In this document: piece by piece, positions 26,757 to 36,027 of the stretch | Position numbering within the stretch: the stretch's first letter is position 1 | Layout: every line of letters begins with the position of its first letter | The notes under the pieces: model-generated | Database searches by the model: none | Told to the model about the DNA's origin: nothing | The model's input: the letters and a program-made list of their open reading frames with translations, nothing else | NCBI RefSeq assembly: GCF_021390535.1 | Contig: NZ_JAJUXG010000013.1 | Coordinates: 244,071 to 308,070 of the forward strand | DNA length: 64,000 nucleotides | Direction: 5' to 3' | Origin: Dyadobacter sp. CY312 | GTDB lineage: Bacteria; Bacteroidota; Bacteroidia; Cytophagales; Spirosomataceae | Program-made: the position numbers and the translations under genes

Positions 26757-27331
26757 AATATTTCTAATGTTTTAAATGTCTAAATTTTGATTAAACTAAT
26801 TGTACTTTTCAGATACTCTAAAATTACACTCAAAGTTTATTTTCATCTTTCCGTTAAACTTTCGCTTTTCCGTTTTGATGATTCAAAGGTATACTCAAAA
26901 CAGTATTAATGTCAATAGCAGACGTTTAGTTTAGTAAAAGTTCTTTTTGCTATTATCTATTAATATTGGAATAATTATATGTTTAGAGTAAAAGTACAAC
27001 AAGTAGTGAGAAATTTGACAAGTGATTTTTGCACATCGGAAATTTAAATCATTGTATTTTTTAAAGAATTATCAGCAATACCGAGAAGATAACGAAAATA
27101 TGGTGCTACCTATAAAAAACCATAGAAACACTTAAATCATAGTAATTCTCTGAAAGACAACATTTCGAAGACCAAATAAACACTTAACATTCTGATAACA
27201 TGACAGATAACAACAACTTTATCAGAGAGAAATCCAAATAAGAATAAAGGATGTAAAATATCCGGGAGAGTTTAAAGTAATTTCCGTTTTTATTCGTCTA
27301 CAAACCCGGATACTATTTATACAATTTAACT
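26757..27331. other. AT-rich intergenic region
   Basis: This 575-nt divergent gap contains only very short frames. It must hold the promoters of the small secreted protein (minus) and the sigma factor gene (plus). TAACTTTG at 27327-27334 looks like a -7 box but overlaps the putative TTG start and has no -33 partner. I see no structured RNA or repeat. Confidence 0.4.
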
Positions 27332-27880
27332 TTGCCAGATAAAAAGCCAAATATCATTCAGACCGTAAAGACGTACAGCAACCAATTGCTGGGCTTTATC
27401 CGGCAACGCGTGGGCTCGCAAGAAGATGCGGAAGATATTTTGCAGGATGTTTGGTATCAATTGAGCATGGTACCGGAAGTTGAAGCAATTGAACAGGTCG
27501 GGAGCTGGCTCTACAGAGTGGCAAAAAATCGGATTATAGACAAATACCGGAAACAAAAACCTGATTCCCTTTCGGATCACACTTTTGAGGACGAAGACGG
27601 AGACTTTCAATTCAAAGATATTCTGCTTGCAGACGATGGGACACCAGAAACGGTTTATATGCGTGAAATGTTTTGGGAACAGCTCACGTTCGCACTTGAA
27701 GAGCTTCCAGAAAACCAACGTAATGTATTTATATGGAATGAATTGAAAGATCAGACATTTCAGGAAATAGCTGACAGGACCGGAGAAAATATCAAGACGC
27801 TCATTTCCAGAAAACGCTATGCTGTGCAGCATCTGCGCCAACGACTGGAAACCACCTATAACGAATTTGTAAATTACTAA
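27332..27880 (+). CDS. ECF sigma-70 family RNA polymerase sigma factor
   Basis: The 182-aa sigma factor starts at TTG (PDKKPNIIQTVKTYSNQLLG). Region 2 is VGSQEDAEDILQDVWYQLS, with VGSWLYRVAKNRIIDKYRK as the -10 recognition helix. Region 4 is FALEELPENQRNVFIWNELK, with the helix-turn-helix TFQEIADRTGENIKTLISRK. It directs RNA polymerase to a small regulon. It lies 11 nt before a two-helix membrane protein gene, which probably controls it. Confidence 0.88.
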   Translation: MPDKKPNIIQTVKTYSNQLLGFIRQRVGSQEDAEDILQDVWYQLSMVPEVEAIEQVGSWLYRVAKNRIIDKYRKQKPDSLSDHTFEDEDGDFQFKDILLADDGTPETVYMREMFWEQLTFALEELPENQRNVFIWNELKDQTFQEIADRTGENIKTLISRKRYAVQHLRQRLETTYNEFVNY

Positions 27881-27891
27881 CCTCATCGAAG

Positions 27892-28263
27892 ATGAATCAG
27901 CAACATAGATCAAGAAAAAAATTCATCATGTTCCCATTTTTAATGTTGGCAGCAGCACTGATTATGGGATACATCGTGATGCTACTCTGGAACCTGATCC
28001 TTCCTGATCTTACAAATGTTAAACCGATCCGATATTGGCAGGCCGTTGGTTTACTCGCGCTTTGCCGCATCCTGCTTGGAAATTTTGGGGCGCAATTCAG
28101 AAATCACCGGAATTGGCGCGAAGAATTGAAGAATAAAACGTCCGAAGAAAATACCGGACAAGACACATTTGAACCAAGATCATGGCGGGGAAAATGGATG
28201 GGGATGAGTCACGAAGAACGAGTACAGTTCAGAGAAGAAATGAGGAAACGATGTAGAAAATAA
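27892..28263 (+). CDS. Two-helix membrane protein paired with the sigma factor
   Basis: The 123-aa protein has two hydrophobic helices (about residues 12-34 and 48-66), then a polar tail ending MSHEERVQFREEMRKRCRK. The tail resembles the Glu/Arg-rich segments of small proteins linked to sigma factors. No domain name can be given with confidence. The 11-nt gap to the sigma gene implies co-transcription, and an anti-sigma or sensor role is the simplest inference. Confidence 0.7.
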   Translation: MNQQHRSRKKFIMFPFLMLAAALIMGYIVMLLWNLILPDLTNVKPIRYWQAVGLLALCRILLGNFGAQFRNHRNWREELKNKTSEENTGQDTFEPRSWRGKWMGMSHEERVQFREEMRKRCRK

Positions 28264-28565
28264 AGTTAATAAAAGTATATTGATGCACCTGCACCGTTAA
28301 CTTATTATTGGGTTCGTTCCGGTAAGAGCTGTCGCGAGTGCGTCGAGTGGCAACAATGCTGGTTGACGCAATTTTCATTGAGCAACAGCAATTTAAGTTC
28401 GGAGATTTTTATTACTTGCTTTATCTCAAGACAATTATCTCGCCCGCTTCGTAGCTTCACATCAAAATGTGGCAACAAATTGATAAATTATATTTGGCAT
28501 AAAAGCAAAAATTGATCTATTTGAAGAAATTTTAATACTTTTGTCAAAAGCAACGTTCTGGCACT
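28264..28565. other. Intergenic region before the second sigma gene
   Basis: These 302 nt contain no plausible gene or clear hairpin. A -7 box (28536-28543) lies near the right end. Nothing else is recognised. Confidence 0.4.
28536..28543 (+). promoter_or_regulatory. Candidate -7 box of the sigma/FecR/SusC unit
   Basis: TACTTTTG matches TANNTTTG, 22 nt before the TTG start at 28566. A weak TTGA lies about 20 nt further upstream in place of TTTG. Confidence 0.4.
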
Positions 28566-29165
28566 TTGGTATCAAATTCTACTACTAATGATGATAAGTT
28601 ACTATGGCAGGCTTTCCTGCTCGGTGACGAAGTTGCATTCACCACGCTCTACCAGCGCCATGTAAGGGTGTTGTTCTCATATGGTAAAAAGCTACTATCC
28701 GATGAAGACGCTGTAGAAGACCTGATTCAGGAACTGTTTATTGATCTCTGGCAAACAAGGAGCAGGCTGTCTCAAGTCGAATCTCCACGGTTTTACCTTT
28801 TTCGTTCTCTTAGAAGGCGTATCCATAAATCACTATCGCCAGCAAACACGACTACCCAAAACTGGGAATGCATAACAGAAGAAACACTTCCCGTTACGCT
28901 TCCTCAGGAATTTTATATCATAGAAGAGGAAGATGTGCAACATCAAAAAGACAGCCTGAACTATTGGCTGAAAAACCTGCCCATACGCCAGTATGAGGTT
29001 TTGATGTTACGTTACTATCAGGACTTTAGTTATGCTGAAATTTCAGAAATCCTCTCCATTAACGAACAATCGGTTCGAAACCTCATCCAACGCGGTGTAT
29101 CGAAACTGCGCCAACTTTCCCTTCATAATATTCTTCTCGTATTACTATTTAATTTTTTTTCCTGA
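28566..29165 (+). CDS. FecI-like ECF sigma factor of the first SusCD unit
   Basis: The 199-aa protein belongs to the Bacteroidota FecI-like sigma family. Region 2 is DEDAVEDLIQELFIDLWQTR with FYLFRSLRRRIHKSL, and region 4 is LPIRQYEVLMLRYYQDFSYA plus EISEILSINEQSVRNLIQRG. The start is TTG; nearby ATGs are out of frame. It is followed after 80 nt by fecR and then susC and susD. In the known scheme, substrate binding to the SusC-type receptor is passed through FecR to release this sigma factor, which then switches on the unit. Confidence 0.9.
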   Translation: MVSNSTTNDDKLLWQAFLLGDEVAFTTLYQRHVRVLFSYGKKLLSDEDAVEDLIQELFIDLWQTRSRLSQVESPRFYLFRSLRRRIHKSLSPANTTTQNWECITEETLPVTLPQEFYIIEEEDVQHQKDSLNYWLKNLPIRQYEVLMLRYYQDFSYAEISEILSINEQSVRNLIQRGVSKLRQLSLHNILLVLLFNFFS

Positions 29166-29245
29166 TAGTGAGTTAAACCGACACGTTGGTTCCTCTTACT
29201 ATATATAGGTCGTGTATAATTTTTACACAAAATAGTACCATTAGT

Positions 29246-30331
29246 ATGAATTACGGAGATTTCGAGCTGGAAGACTTCTTAGAAGACAGCTATTTCCAAA
29301 AATGGGTAGACGAACCAACCACCGAAGCCAATCGCTTCTGGCAGGAATTTTTGCAGAATCACCCGGAAAAATCAGAAGTAATTGCGACTGCGAAAGAAAT
29401 CCTGTTTTCCATGGCAGCAGAGATGGAAAGTAACTTTCCGGATGACCAGCAGATAGGCCATATATGGGGAAGGATACAAAATGGTGTCGCGATTCCGGAG
29501 AAAAAAATGAAGCCCCTTTGGCCAAGGCTTTCTGGTATAGCGGCAGCCGCTGCGGTAATAATTCTCACTGTCGGATGGTTGCTACGTCCGGAGCATAAAA
29601 AAATAGACATCACTTACAACAAACTGACTACTTCCTCTGAAATCCCACTTGTTGAAAGAAAAAATAATACAGCAAAAGCCATCAACATCACACTTCCGGA
29701 TAGTAGCCATATTGTTCTGGAACCTAATAGCGCTATAAGTTACCCCGGCAATTTCAATGAAAAGGAGCAGCGCGAAGTGTATCTATCCGGACAAGCTTTT
29801 TTTGAAGTTAAAAGAAACACTAAACGTCCATTTTTTGTGTATGCCAACGAATTGGTCACCAAGGTATTAGGCACGAGCTTTACCATAAAAGCCTTTGAAA
29901 ATTCCCAACAAATGGAAGTAGCCGTTAAAACAGGAAAAGTGTCTGTTTTTACGCGTAGCCAAAACATGGAACTTTACGACCAGTCCCAAGAGACTATCCT
30001 AACTCCAAACCATAGGGTGCTGTATTCCAGGAAAGCGGAGAGCATGAAAAAATATCTGATTGACGCTCCGGAAATTATCACCTGTGCGGCAATTACACCA
30101 GCCATTGTCAATTTCGAAGACGCACCGGTTTCAGATATTTTTAAAAATCTCGAAGAATCTTATGGAATTGATATTGTATACGATAAAGACATTCTCAAAA
30201 ACTGCCTGCTTACGGCCTCCTTTTCACAGGAATCTTTATACGACAAAATTGAATTGATCTGTAAAGGCGTGGAGGCCGAATTCGCCATTGTGAATGCGCA
30301 GATCGTGATCTCCGGCAAGGGGTGCGAATAA
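29246..30331 (+). CDS. FecR-family anti-sigma factor
   Basis: The 361-aa protein (ATG 29246; a longer in-frame start at 29186 is less likely) has an N-terminal cytoplasmic part beginning NYGDFELEDFLEDSYFQKWV and one transmembrane helix (about residues 96-113). The periplasmic FecR domain contains VYLSGQAFFEVKRNTKRPF and KVLGTSFTIKAFENS, and the protein ends in a DUF4974/STN-like domain ending in EFAIVNAQIVISG. It would hold the sigma factor encoded upstream and touch the STN domain of the SusC encoded downstream. Confidence 0.9.
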   Translation: MNYGDFELEDFLEDSYFQKWVDEPTTEANRFWQEFLQNHPEKSEVIATAKEILFSMAAEMESNFPDDQQIGHIWGRIQNGVAIPEKKMKPLWPRLSGIAAAAAVIILTVGWLLRPEHKKIDITYNKLTTSSEIPLVERKNNTAKAINITLPDSSHIVLEPNSAISYPGNFNEKEQREVYLSGQAFFEVKRNTKRPFFVYANELVTKVLGTSFTIKAFENSQQMEVAVKTGKVSVFTRSQNMELYDQSQETILTPNHRVLYSRKAESMKKYLIDAPEIITCAAITPAIVNFEDAPVSDIFKNLEESYGIDIVYDKDILKNCLLTASFSQESLYDKIELICKGVEAEFAIVNAQIVISGKGCE

Positions 30332-30419
30332 AATTTACCAGCTATTGTACCGAAAAACCTAACTAATTTATAATCTTAACCCACCCTGCTTATGCAAAAT
30401 TAACACCACAAAAAAAGGC

Positions 30420-30442
30420 TGATGATGTTTGCACCATCATCA
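30420..30442 (+). repeat. Hairpin in the susC leader
   Basis: TGATGATG (30420-30427) and CATCATCA (30435-30442) form a perfect 8-bp stem with a 7-nt loop in the gap between fecR and susC. There is no T-run right after it, so it may be an attenuation or mRNA-stability element more than a full terminator. Confidence 0.45.
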
Positions 30443-30543
30443 ACCTGATCGTTTTCCTCTCTCTTACGATTACATCCGCTTACGACGGATGGAGGATTTG
30501 TTTTGTCCCATTTTTTTCATGTTTAACAAAACTTTGTAAAGTT

Positions 30544-33500
30544 ATGCAAAAATTGTATCCTAACTATGCTCACTGGCAAACCATTATGAGATTTAGTTGT
30601 ACCCAACTTATCATTGCGGCGCTACTATCCGGCATAGCCTTCGCACGAACAAGTGAAGCGCAGGAAGTACTAAATAGCCGCGTCACCATTAATATGCAGA
30701 ATCAGGATGTACGGAAGGTATTATCCACTATTGAAGAGCAGGTTAAGGTTAAATTCCTTTATAGTTCCAGCCTGGTGAAGTCAGACCGTAAAGTGTCTGT
30801 CAACATCAAACAAGAGCAGCTTGGAGCGGCGTTAAAAACGATACTTTCACCACTCAATCTGGGTTTTGAAGTCTCAGGTAAACAAATCATTCTTAAAAGA
30901 GTCCAAACTCAGACAGGAAATTTGAAGCCGACATCATTCCAGGAAAACAGTGCTTTAGACCGAAGTATAGCCGGAGTCGTTAGCGACAACAATGGTGCCG
31001 GACTTCCAGGTGTATCCGTTGTAGTTAAAGGTTCTCAAAGAGGTACTAACTCCGATGCAGAAGGAAATTATAAGATTGACGTACCGGATGGAAATGTTAC
31101 GCTTACATTCAGTTTCGTTGGCTTTACACCGAAGGACGTAGATGTAACAGCAAACCAGTCTTCCGCTAACGTAACACTTACACAAGACGAAAAACTACTT
31201 AGCGAAGTGGTTGTTGTAGGTTACGGTACTGCCAAAAAGAAGGACCTTACAGGTGCAGTTTCGGTTGTAAAAGTGGGTGAACTAACAGAACAACCAAACT
31301 CTAACTTAACCAACCAGTTGCAGGGACGTGCGTCTGGTGTAACGGTACTTGGTTCAGGACAACCGGGAACGGCTCCGCAAATCCGTATTCGTGGTATCAA
31401 CACATTTGGTAACAACTCTCCATTGTATGTTGTGGATGGTGTACCAACGGATGATATCAACAGCCTTAACCCGAATGACATTGCAACCATGCAGATTTTG
31501 AAAGATGCTGGTTCCGCCTCTATCTACGGATCCCGGGCGGCAAATGGGGTGGTAGTTCTTACAACCAAAAGAGGTGCAGGTAAAGTGAAGGTGTCATATG
31601 ATGCTTATTACGGTACACAGCGTACTCCATCAGGAAATGTATGGAATATACTAAGCCCTCAGGGAATGGCTGATTTGAAATGGATGGCAAAAAGAAATTC
31701 AGGAGAAGCCCTAAAAGATGACCAGTATGGCGAAGGATCAACCCCCACCCTTCCTTATTACATTGTGCCGTCAGGAAAGAAACAAGGAGAAGTTGATGAG
31801 TCTACCTACTATGTAAACCCAAACTACACGGATGCTAGTGATTTTAACTCCTTCACAAGAATAGTAAAGGCAAACCAGGCAGGTACCGATTGGTTTCATG
31901 AAGTTTTCAAACCGGCTCCTATTACCAGCCACAATATTTCTGTTGGCGGTGGTGGAGCACAGGGAAGTTACTTGTTCTCATTCAACTATTTCAATCAGCA
32001 GGGAACATTGTTAAATACTTACCTGAAACGTTACACTTTGCGTTCAAACACGCAATTCAACGTAAACAAACACGTACGTATTGGCGAGAATCTTGCAATT
32101 GCCCTTATGGATAACCCTCGTTCGGGTATTTTGGAAGAAGGTGGTGGTATTGGTATGGCATACAGAATGCAACCAATTATCCCGGTTCACGACATCAGAG
32201 GAAACTATGCGGGATCATTTGGTTCGGGATTGGGTAATGCAGCAAACCCGGTAGCGATCAGAGAGCGCGCAAGAAACAACAAGGGTCTGGATAACAGAAT
32301 TACAGGTAACGTATTTATTGAAGCCGATTTTCTTAAAGATTTCGTATTGAGAAGTAGTTTTGGGGGAGCGATATTCACAGGAAATTCCCGCTCATTTTCT
32401 TATCCACAATATGAAAATGCAGAAAACACCACAACAAATGCCTATAATGAGACCGGTTACTCTGGCTACAACTGGACCTGGACAAATACGCTGACCTGGG
32501 AAAAGAACTTTAATGAAATTCATAACATTAAAGTTCTTGCAGGAACAGAGGCTTACCAAAATACCGGTCGTTATTTTGAAGGTTCAACTCAGAGTTACTT
32601 CTCATTTGACCCGAATTACACCGATTTCGGAAGTGGAGCAGGAACACCAACGCATAGAAGTTATAGGTACACAGACGCCTTGTACTCTTTAATAGGAAGA
32701 ATTGATTACAGCTTTAAGGATCGCTATTTATTAAGTGGAACAATTCGTCGCGACGGATCTTCAAGATTCTTAAACAACCGCTACGGAGTTTTTCCTGCCG
32801 TGAGTGCAGGATGGCGTGTTAGTCAGGAAGATTTCATGAAAGGCGTTACATGGGTGGATGAATTAAAGATTCGCGGAGGATATGGTATTATGGGAAACCA
32901 GCTTAATGTTAACCCTGCCAACTCTTTTACCACTTACGGTCTTAACAGAAGTCATTCATTTTATGACATAAAGGGATCAAGTAACAGCACAGTGCAAGGT
33001 TTCCAGAGAACGCGAATTGGTAACCCGGATGCTAAATGGGAAAGTAATATCAACTCCAACATTGGGGTAGATGCAACATTATTCAATGGTGCATTGGAAA
33101 TTTCTGCTGATTATTACCGCAAAGACATTAAAGATCTTCTTTATACCCTCGAACTTGCGGGTACTGTTGGCCAGGGCTCTGCGCCTGCTGTTAACATTGC
33201 GCAAATGAAAAATCAAGGGCTAGACCTTTCGGTTTACGGCGAAAAGCAGGTTACAAAAGATCTTAAACTTAACGCAACGTTGACGCTCACTACCTATCAA
33301 AATGAGATTGTATCCATCGCAGAAGGAATCGATTATTTTGATCAGGAAGGACGCAGATTCAATGGTAGCAGTATTGTAAGAAATGCTGTTGGTCATTCTA
33401 TTGGTCAATTCTATGGCTATAAAATTGATGGATTCTGGAACTCGCAGTCCGAAATTGATGCAGCAAATAGTGCGATACAGGAAAAAACTAAAAATCCCGA

Positions 33501-34119
33501 AGCATTATATCAAACAGATGTAAAAGTGGGTCGATTCAGATATGCCGACTTGAATGGAGATGGACAAGTAACCGCTACTGACCGTACCTTCCTGGGTAAT
33601 CCAAGTCCTAAATTTAGTTACGGTTTGAATATTGGCGCTAACTATAAAGGTTTCGATTTTGGTATATTTCTTTATGGTGTACAAGGAAACGACATCTGGA
33701 ACAACCTGAAATGGTGGCACGATTTCAACGCCAACTTCCAGGGAGCAAAAAGCCACACAGCTCTTTACGACTCCTGGACTCCCGAAAACCATAACGCAAA
33801 AGCTCCGATACAAGAAAGCAAAGGGTCTTTCAGTACTACGGACGTTCCTAACTCATACTATGTTGAGAATGGATCTTACCTGCGTGCAAAAAACGCTCAG
33901 ATCGGATACACCTTCCCATCAGCAATGGTAAAAAAAGTTGGATTGGATCGCCTGAGAGTTTATTTCCAAACTGCCAACCTGTTTACTATTACCAAATATT
34001 CAGGTATAGACCCGGAAATTGGTCAAAGCCAAACAGAAGGTTCAACATCATTTGGTCTTGATGAAGGTGCGTATCCTAATCAGCGCCAGTTCATTGTTGG
34101 TTTAAATCTCTCATTTTAA
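30544..34119 (+). CDS. SusC/RagA TonB-dependent outer-membrane transporter with STN domain
   Basis: The 1191-aa protein has an N-terminal export signal (about residues 14-40, ending TSEAQ), an STN signalling domain (47-118), a carboxypeptidase-regulatory-like domain (141-212), the SusC marker EVVVVGYGTAKKKDLTGAVS (221-240), a plug with IRGINTFGNNSPLYVVDGVP and a 22-strand barrel ending in NLSF. It imports a nutrient, probably an oligosaccharide or glycan fragment, using TonB energy. The STN domain and upstream sigma/FecR genes make it a signalling receptor. Translation could also begin at Met15. The susD partner follows after 23 nt. Confidence 0.95.
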   Translation: MQKLYPNYAHWQTIMRFSCTQLIIAALLSGIAFARTSEAQEVLNSRVTINMQNQDVRKVLSTIEEQVKVKFLYSSSLVKSDRKVSVNIKQEQLGAALKTILSPLNLGFEVSGKQIILKRVQTQTGNLKPTSFQENSALDRSIAGVVSDNNGAGLPGVSVVVKGSQRGTNSDAEGNYKIDVPDGNVTLTFSFVGFTPKDVDVTANQSSANVTLTQDEKLLSEVVVVGYGTAKKKDLTGAVSVVKVGELTEQPNSNLTNQLQGRASGVTVLGSGQPGTAPQIRIRGINTFGNNSPLYVVDGVPTDDINSLNPNDIATMQILKDAGSASIYGSRAANGVVVLTTKRGAGKVKVSYDAYYGTQRTPSGNVWNILSPQGMADLKWMAKRNSGEALKDDQYGEGSTPTLPYYIVPSGKKQGEVDESTYYVNPNYTDASDFNSFTRIVKANQAGTDWFHEVFKPAPITSHNISVGGGGAQGSYLFSFNYFNQQGTLLNTYLKRYTLRSNTQFNVNKHVRIGENLAIALMDNPRSGILEEGGGIGMAYRMQPIIPVHDIRGNYAGSFGSGLGNAANPVAIRERARNNKGLDNRITGNVFIEADFLKDFVLRSSFGGAIFTGNSRSFSYPQYENAENTTTNAYNETGYSGYNWTWTNTLTWEKNFNEIHNIKVLAGTEAYQNTGRYFEGSTQSYFSFDPNYTDFGSGAGTPTHRSYRYTDALYSLIGRIDYSFKDRYLLSGTIRRDGSSRFLNNRYGVFPAVSAGWRVSQEDFMKGVTWVDELKIRGGYGIMGNQLNVNPANSFTTYGLNRSHSFYDIKGSSNSTVQGFQRTRIGNPDAKWESNINSNIGVDATLFNGALEISADYYRKDIKDLLYTLELAGTVGQGSAPAVNIAQMKNQGLDLSVYGEKQVTKDLKLNATLTLTTYQNEIVSIAEGIDYFDQEGRRFNGSSIVRNAVGHSIGQFYGYKIDGFWNSQSEIDAANSAIQEKTKNPEALYQTDVKVGRFRYADLNGDGQVTATDRTFLGNPSPKFSYGLNIGANYKGFDFGIFLYGVQGNDIWNNLKWWHDFNANFQGAKSHTALYDSWTPENHNAKAPIQESKGSFSTTDVPNSYYVENGSYLRAKNAQIGYTFPSAMVKKVGLDRLRVYFQTANLFTITKYSGIDPEIGQSQTEGSTSFGLDEGAYPNQRQFIVGLNLSF

Positions 34120-34142
34120 TTTAACGCTTAATCTTAAATACG

Positions 34143-35921
34143 ATGAAGATGTCTAAAAATATTAAGATCATGACGGCTCTCGTAGCAGGGCTCTTCTTAT
34201 ATAGTTGCCAGGATAGCTTTCTGGACAAACCAGCTCTTGGATCACTCAGCGATGCTCAGCTAAGCACCAAGGCAGGTGTTGAAAATCTCTTGATTGGTGC
34301 CTATGCTGCACTCGACGGAAATGGTGTGGGTGCTGCGAGTGCATGGGATGCCAACGCAGATAATTGGATATATGGCAGTATTGCAGGTGGCGATGCACAC
34401 AAAGGAAGTGATGGTTCAGATCAGGCAGGTATTAACGCCATCATGACTTATAGTGCAGGACCAAGCAATGGTTTCTTCAACAGTAAATGGAAAGCTGTTT
34501 ATGAAGGAATTAATCGTGCGAACACAGTATTGAAATTTGCTCCTTTGGCAACAAATATGACTGATGCACAAAGAGCGGACATCATGGCTCAGGCTCGTTT
34601 TCTTCGTGGTCATTATTATTCAGAGGTGAAGAAAATGTATAACAACGTGCCCTGGATAGATGAAACCACGACAGATCCTGCTGCGCAAACAAACACGACG
34701 GATATCTGGCCACAAATTGAAGCTGATTTCAAATTTGCCATGGACAACCTGCCTGCCACTCAGGCAGAGGTTGGTAGAGCCAACAAATGGGCAGCTGCAT
34801 CATATCTTGCAAAAACACTGGTCTATCAGAAAAAATTTGCTGAGGCAAAAACACTTTTTGATCAGATTATATCACAAGGTGTTACAAGCAACGGATTGAA
34901 ATATGCCCTTAGCGAGAAATATGAAGACAATTTCGATGGAGCAACAAAGAACAATTCTGAATCAATCTTTGCTGTTCAGGCTGCTGCCAATGACGGAACC
35001 AACACCATTGACAACGCGAATGCAGGTTCTATGCTGAATCACCCTTACGGTTCAAGTCCATTCGGATGCTGCGGGTTTTACCAGCCAAGTCAGGATCTTG
35101 TGAACTCTTTCCGTACCGATCCTGCAACTGGTCTTCCATTCGTTGACAATTACAATGCGACAATGGTTAAAAACGACATGAACATTTTGTCAACAGCACC
35201 ATTTACACCCGACGTGACTTCTCTTGATCCTCGTTTAGACTGGACAGTTGGTCGTCGCGGGCTTCCGTATCATGACTGGGGCAATCACCCAGGACAAGCC
35301 TGGATTCGTCTACAATCTTATGCCGGACCTTATGCACCTAAAAAACACATCTACTGGCAAGCAACTCAGGACAAATATTCGGACAGACACTCATGGGCAC
35401 CAGGTTCTGCAATTAACATCCTGATCATCAGATATGCTGACGTATTGCTACTTGCAGCAGAAGCAGAAGCTCAGGCCGGAACACTGGCTAAAGCGCAGGA
35501 ATATGTAAATATGGTTCGTGCCAGAGCTGCAAACCCGAAAGGCTGGCTGTATAAGTACAAAAACGACGCAAAACCACTGGAAGGTTTTTCAACCACGCCT
35601 GCGGCCAATTACAAAGTTGCGGTTTACGCTCCGGGAGCATTTGCAGCACTTGGAAAAGACAAGGCACTTAAAACGATCTATTTTGAAAGAAGATTGGAGC
35701 TTGGAATGGAAGGACATCGCTTCTTTGACCTGAGCAGATGGGGAATCTCGGAAGAGACCCTTAACGCTTACATTCAATATGAAAGCAAAATCACTTCTGA
35801 CATTACAGGTGGGAAATTCGTAAAAGGTAAAAACGAATACTACCCAATTCCACAAAGTCAGATCGATTTAAGTACACGTGGCGGCGTTTCATCTTTGAAA
35901 CAAAATCCTAATTATCAGTAA
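34143..35921 (+). CDS. SusD/RagB surface nutrient-binding lipoprotein
   Basis: The 592-aa lipoprotein has lipobox LYSC (Cys22) followed by QDSFLDKPALGSLSDAQLS, the canonical SusD start. The TPR-like region has FLRGHYYSEVKKMYNNVPWI, and IRYADVLLLAAEAEAQAG and IYFERRLELGMEGHRFFDL lie near the end. It caps the SusC barrel on the cell surface and captures the ligand. It ends just before a strong UUCG-loop terminator, so the unit is likely limited to sigma, FecR, SusC and SusD. Confidence 0.95.
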   Translation: MKMSKNIKIMTALVAGLFLYSCQDSFLDKPALGSLSDAQLSTKAGVENLLIGAYAALDGNGVGAASAWDANADNWIYGSIAGGDAHKGSDGSDQAGINAIMTYSAGPSNGFFNSKWKAVYEGINRANTVLKFAPLATNMTDAQRADIMAQARFLRGHYYSEVKKMYNNVPWIDETTTDPAAQTNTTDIWPQIEADFKFAMDNLPATQAEVGRANKWAAASYLAKTLVYQKKFAEAKTLFDQIISQGVTSNGLKYALSEKYEDNFDGATKNNSESIFAVQAAANDGTNTIDNANAGSMLNHPYGSSPFGCCGFYQPSQDLVNSFRTDPATGLPFVDNYNATMVKNDMNILSTAPFTPDVTSLDPRLDWTVGRRGLPYHDWGNHPGQAWIRLQSYAGPYAPKKHIYWQATQDKYSDRHSWAPGSAINILIIRYADVLLLAAEAEAQAGTLAKAQEYVNMVRARAANPKGWLYKYKNDAKPLEGFSTTPAANYKVAVYAPGAFAALGKDKALKTIYFERRLELGMEGHRFFDLSRWGISEETLNAYIQYESKITSDITGGKFVKGKNEYYPIPQSQIDLSTRGGVSSLKQNPNYQ

Positions 35922-35938
35922 AATCTGATCAAATCTAT

Positions 35939-35969
35939 AAAAGAGGCGGCCTTCGGGTTGCCTCTTTTT
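35939..35969 (+). terminator. Strong UUCG-loop terminator after susD
   Basis: AAAAGAGGC (35939-35947) pairs with GCCTCTTTT (35960-35968), and the inner GGCC/GGTT pairing closes a TTCG tetraloop. A T-run completes a strong terminator. Confidence 0.9.
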
Positions 35970-36027
35970 GTATATTTCATCCCCGGAAAATTATAGCTGA
36001 TCTAGAACTTTTTAGCGCTCATAAATT

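Noticed and set aside
27327..27334. TAACTTTG as the -7 promoter box of the sigma factor gene
   Set aside because: It overlaps the TTG start codon needed for a complete sigma region 2 and no -33 box lies 19-21 nt upstream.
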